Part shown: in pieces, positions 6,598 to 8,427 of the stretch
Layout of the letters: every line of letters begins with the position of its first letter
How positions within the stretch are numbered: the stretch's first letter is position 1
Source of the DNA: Rhodocyclales bacterium
GTDB lineage: Bacteria > Pseudomonadota > Gammaproteobacteria > Burkholderiales > Rhodocyclaceae
Assembly: GCA_021413665.1 (NCBI GenBank)
Contig: JAIOPW010000433.1
Coordinates: 1 to 8,427, forward strand
DNA: 8,427 nt
Direction: 5' to 3'
Notes under the pieces: generated by a model
What the model was told of the DNA's origin: nothing
Databases searched by the model: none
The model's input: the letters and a program-made list of their open reading frames with translations, nothing else
Position numbers and translations under genes: made by a program

Positions 6598-6625
6598 TGC
6601 CTGCCGCGAAGCGGAATTCCAGGCA
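6598..6625 (+). repeat. Bulged palindromic repeat, copy C
   Basis: TGCCTG (6598-6603) pairs with CAGGCA (6620-6625). The inner stem CCGC (6604-6607) and GCGG (6611-6614) close on GAA, with bulge AATTC (6615-6619). This is the cleanest copy: a 10-bp stem broken only by the one-sided 5-base bulge. It is followed by CAGAG at 6628-6632, as copy A is at 1938-1942, and preceded by a C/T-rich CCCCCTCTCC run. It lies in the leader of the MCE gene, 32 bases before its start codon. Confidence 0.75.
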
Positions 6626-6652
6626 CGCAGAGCGTGGGGGTGACTTGGGTTC

Positions 6653-6671
6653 AGCCCGCCGGCGGCGGGCT
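6653..6671 (-). repeat. Strong GC hairpin after the ATPase-like gene
   Basis: AGCCCGCC (6653-6660) and GGCGGGCT (6664-6671) form a perfect 8-bp stem with the 3-base loop GGC, 49 bases after the ATPase-like stop and about 90 bases before the MCE start. No T-tract follows on the minus strand, so it is not a classical terminator. It may protect the 3' end of the upstream message or lower expression of the downstream genes relative to the permease. Confidence 0.5.
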
Positions 6672-6719
6672 TCAAATGGTTTGGCGGGCGCCGGTTTGGG
6701 GCGGCCCTGCGCTCGGCGC

Positions 6720-7325
6720 TCATGGGTTCTCCGCGAATTCGGTAATGGTTCGACAGTCGGGCAGCTCCGGCAATTCGTGGCCGTCGAGGTCGACGAAGAG
6801 CACTGTCCGGAACGGATGGCGCAGGTGATAGACGGACTCGACGGCGATCAGCGCGTCGGCCTGGCGCCGGGCGAGGCCGGCAAAGAGGCGGTCGATCACC
6901 AGCAGTTCGGGCGGGCGCAGCAGGCAGCGGACGAAGCCCACCGTCCAGCGCTCGGTACGTTCGAGGTTCATCGGCTGCTCGCGGCCCAGCATGGCGACGC
7001 GCTCCGCCGGGAGTCCGCAGAGAAGGAGGGCGGTCTCGAGCTCGCTTTCCCAGTCGCGTGGATCGTCGGGGTCGGCGTCGTAGCGCAGGGCCAGCGCGAA
7101 ATTCTCGGCCACCGTCAGGGCGCCGAGCAGGCCGCCGCTGTCGGTCAGCACCTCGACGCCGGCGCGGTGTTCGAGCGCTGCCACCACCTGTTGCGCAGTG
7201 GCGGAGTCGGCGACCACGAGACGGTGCCGCCCGCCCTGGTCCAGCGGCAGCGCGAGGCAAGGCTCGTCGCCGGCGAGCAGGGTCAGGGTGCGGCCATCGA
7301 GGCGGGTGGTGAAAGCGGGCATCAT
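6720..7325 (-). CDS. ABC-ATPase-like protein (MlaF relative) lacking the catalytic motifs
   Basis: The product is 201 residues in an intact frame. Homology to MlaF-type ATPases is seen at the Q-loop region GGLLGALTVAENFALAL (64-80; MlaF proteins have a similar SLTVFENVALPL), at LLRPPELLVID (135-145), and in its position after an MlaE permease. Every nucleotide motif is degraded. The Walker A place (about 36-46) reads RLVVADSATAQ with no GKS/T; the signature place (119-128) reads MNLERTERWT with no SGG; Walker B has D145 but R146 instead of the catalytic Glu; the D-loop is GLARR; and the switch His is absent in LFVDLDGHE. At 201 residues it is shorter than usual MlaF (about 260-270). The start at 7325 overlaps the permease stop in an ATGA arrangement; a second ATG at 7322 is equally possible. 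It probably binds the permease coupling helix without hydrolysing ATP. Alternatives are a decaying gene or a regulatory subunit. Family assignment rests on pattern and context. Confidence 0.72.
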   Translation of the reverse strand: MMPAFTTRLDGRTLTLLAGDEPCLALPLDQGGRHRLVVADSATAQQVVAALEHRAGVEVLTDSGGLLGALTVAENFALALRYDADPDDPRDWESELETALLLCGLPAERVAMLGREQPMNLERTERWTVGFVRCLLRPPELLVIDRLFAGLARRQADALIAVESVYHLRHPFRTVLFVDLDGHELPELPDCRTITEFAENP

Positions 7326-8071
7326 CCGAGTGCGTAGATCAGTGCGGCGAAGGCGACGTCGACCACGAAGACGGCGATCAGCCCGGTGCCCACGGCCTGG
7401 ATCGCCGCGTCGGAAATGGCCTGGGTCGAGCCCTTGCCGGTGCTGCCGTGGTGGCAGGCGATGATGCCGACGGCGGCGCCCATCAGCGCGCTCTTGACCA
7501 GGCTCAGCAGGGCCAGCCAGGGATCGGCAAAATCAAGGAAGTGGCCCGCCGTTTCGACCAGCGGGCGGCCTTCGATGAAGGCGGTCGCCAGCCAGCCGCT
7601 GCCGATGGCGAAGGCCTGAAAGCACACCGTCACCGCCGGCAGCGCGATCACCAGGCCGAAGACGCGCGGCAGCAGCAGGTAATCGGCGGCCGGTACGCCA
7701 AGCCGGCGCAGGGCGGTGAATTCGTCGTGCAGGTTCATCACCGCGAGTTCCGAGGCGATGCCGGCACTGCTGCGCGCCACCACCACCAGCGCCGACAGCA
7801 GCGGCGCCAGCTCGAAGAACAGGCCGAGGAAGAGCATGCGCTGCGTCAGGTCGCTGTCGGCGCCGATCAGCGCGGCAAGCTGGGTGGCGGTTGCGGCGCC
7901 GGTCAGCATGGCCATTACGCCGATTACCGGCAGTGCGGTGACGCCGGCGCTGTGGATCTGGTGCCGCAACTGCTCGCGCAGCAGTGGCCGCGCCAGTTCG
8001 CCCCAGCGGCTGCCGGCGAACCATGCAAGCTGGAAATAGGCGCCGAGGCGGGTGGCGGCGAGGACGCTCAT
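7322..8071 (-). CDS. MlaE-family ABC transporter permease
   Basis: The product is 249 residues, normal for the family. A cytoplasmic-side N-terminal helix (REQLRHQIHSAGVTALPVIG, 32-51) leads into hydrophobic segments at about 43-69, 79-99, 133-160, 188-206 and 226-248. The MlaE hallmark is clear at 87-112: FFELAPLLSALVVVARSSAGIASELAVM matches the family pattern ELGPvltALlvAGRvGsaiAAELgtM. The following LHDEFTALRRLGVPAADYLLLPR (114-136) is the coupling region that contacts the ATPase, and KSALMGAAVGIIACHHG plus AVGTGLIAVFVVDVAFAALIY close the protein. In known systems two such subunits with two ATPases move phospholipid through an MCE ring. ATG 8071 overlaps the cyclase stop by 4 bases (ATGA) and is served by GGGAGGG at 8077-8083 with 5-base spacing. 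Its stop overlaps the ATPase-like gene, so translation is probably coupled across the three genes. Confidence 0.94.
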   Translation of the reverse strand: MSVLAATRLGAYFQLAWFAGSRWGELARPLLREQLRHQIHSAGVTALPVIGVMAMLTGAATATQLAALIGADSDLTQRMLFLGLFFELAPLLSALVVVARSSAGIASELAVMNLHDEFTALRRLGVPAADYLLLPRVFGLVIALPAVTVCFQAFAIGSGWLATAFIEGRPLVETAGHFLDFADPWLALLSLVKSALMGAAVGIIACHHGSTGKGSTQAISDAAIQAVGTGLIAVFVVDVAFAALIYALG

Positions 8072-8427
8072 TTCGGCCCTCCCGGCGCCGCAGCCAGCGG
8101 CGGCGTCCAGCCCCAGACGCGGGGTGAATCGGGCGAGGGCCGGCCGAGATCGACCAGTCCGCCGCCAAAGCCGACGGCGGCGGCGACTTCTTCGGAGCAG
8201 AGCACCGGCTGGGGGTATTCCCTGGTCATGCCTTCGAGGCGGCTGGCGATGCCGACGGCGTCGCCGATCACCGAGAACTCGCGGCGCTGGCGCGAGCCGA
8301 CATAGCCGGCCAGCACCTCGCCGCTATGGATGCCGATGCCTATCTTCAGGGTCGCGATGCCTTCGGCGGCGAGTTCGACATTGAGCTGGTCGACGCGCAG
8401 CAGCAAATCCTGCGCCGCTTCCAGCGC
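8068..8427 (-). CDS. Class III adenylate/guanylate cyclase catalytic domain, C-terminal fragment
   Basis: Only the last 119 residues are in the window; the frame is open to the right edge. The segment LKIGIGIHSGEVLAGYVGSRQRREFSVIGDAVGIASRLEGMTRE (27-70 of the visible part) is the characteristic second half of a class III cyclase domain, which makes cAMP or cGMP as a dimer. The conserved Arg of the ASRLE stretch is present (R63), but the catalytic Asn normally four residues before it (VNxAxRLE) is Gly here (G59, in GDAVGIASRLE). The metal-binding aspartates and most substrate-selecting positions lie off the window, so activity and nucleotide preference cannot be judged. After the domain there is a short Pro/Gly-rich tail ending APGGPK. 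Its stop overlaps the MlaE start by 4 bases, tying a nucleotide-signalling protein to the transport cluster. Many relatives have N-terminal sensor domains (CHASE2, HAMP), which would be off the edge. Confidence 0.85.
   Translation of the reverse strand, partial: ALEAAQDLLLRVDQLNVELAAEGIATLKIGIGIHSGEVLAGYVGSRQRREFSVIGDAVGIASRLEGMTREYPQPVLCSEEVAAAVGFGGGLVDLGRPSPDSPRVWGWTPPLAAAPGGPK

Noticed and set aside
1907..6625. CRISPR array from the recurring CCGCGAAGCGG core
   Set aside because: The copies are kilobases apart with no regular spacing, spacers or cas genes.
6720..7325. Pseudogene call for the ATPase-like gene
   Set aside because: There is no frameshift or internal stop, and both its overlap with the permease gene and its coding composition look maintained, so a coding gene with lost motifs is the more careful call.

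Overview
The window is high-GC, gene-dense DNA with every supported gene on the minus strand. Gene content (PAS hybrid kinase, HD-GYP and HDOD regulators, an MCE-type lipid transport cluster) and codon style suggest a betaproteobacterium, perhaps Rhodocyclales-like. That placement is inference; no rRNA or other marker gene is present. Reading in the direction of transcription, from high to low coordinates, there are two blocks.

Block 1 (8427 to 4804) starts with the C-terminal part of a class III nucleotide cyclase that runs off the right edge. It overlaps an MlaE-family permease by 4 bases, which overlaps an ABC-ATPase-like gene by 4 bases. That ATPase-like protein has lost essentially every nucleotide-binding motif. 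After a 154-base gap holding a palindromic repeat and a strong hairpin come an MCE-domain (MlaD-family) substrate-binding protein and, overlapping it by 11 bases, a helical-repeat (TPR-like) lipoprotein. Together these look like a phospholipid/hydrophobic-compound trafficking system between the inner membrane (MlaE permease), periplasm (MCE ring) and outer membrane (lipoprotein). The partner that supplies ATP hydrolysis is not visible.

Block 2 (4605 to 1) is a signalling operon. It encodes a 1021-residue membrane hybrid histidine kinase (two TM segments, two PAS domains, HisKA, HATPase, a degenerate receiver, a true receiver, HPt), a REC-HD-GYP response regulator (predicted c-di-GMP phosphodiesterase) 13 bases downstream, and an HDOD-domain protein 5 bases further on, cut by the left edge. 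The layout implies a phosphorelay from the kinase HPt to the HD-GYP regulator.

The 198-base gap between the blocks holds a TATAAT box, hairpins and a nested palindrome. The palindrome belongs to a small family of bulged hairpin repeats sharing the core CCGCGAAGCGG. Copies lie at 1907-1935 (inside the kinase gene, in frame), 4678-4705 (nested in the loop of an opposite-facing relative, 4662-4726) and 6598-6625. Outer stems differ between copies but still pair. The best candidates for something unusual are the transport cluster with a motif-less ATPase and a cyclase gene overlapping the permease, and the nested and in-gene repeats.
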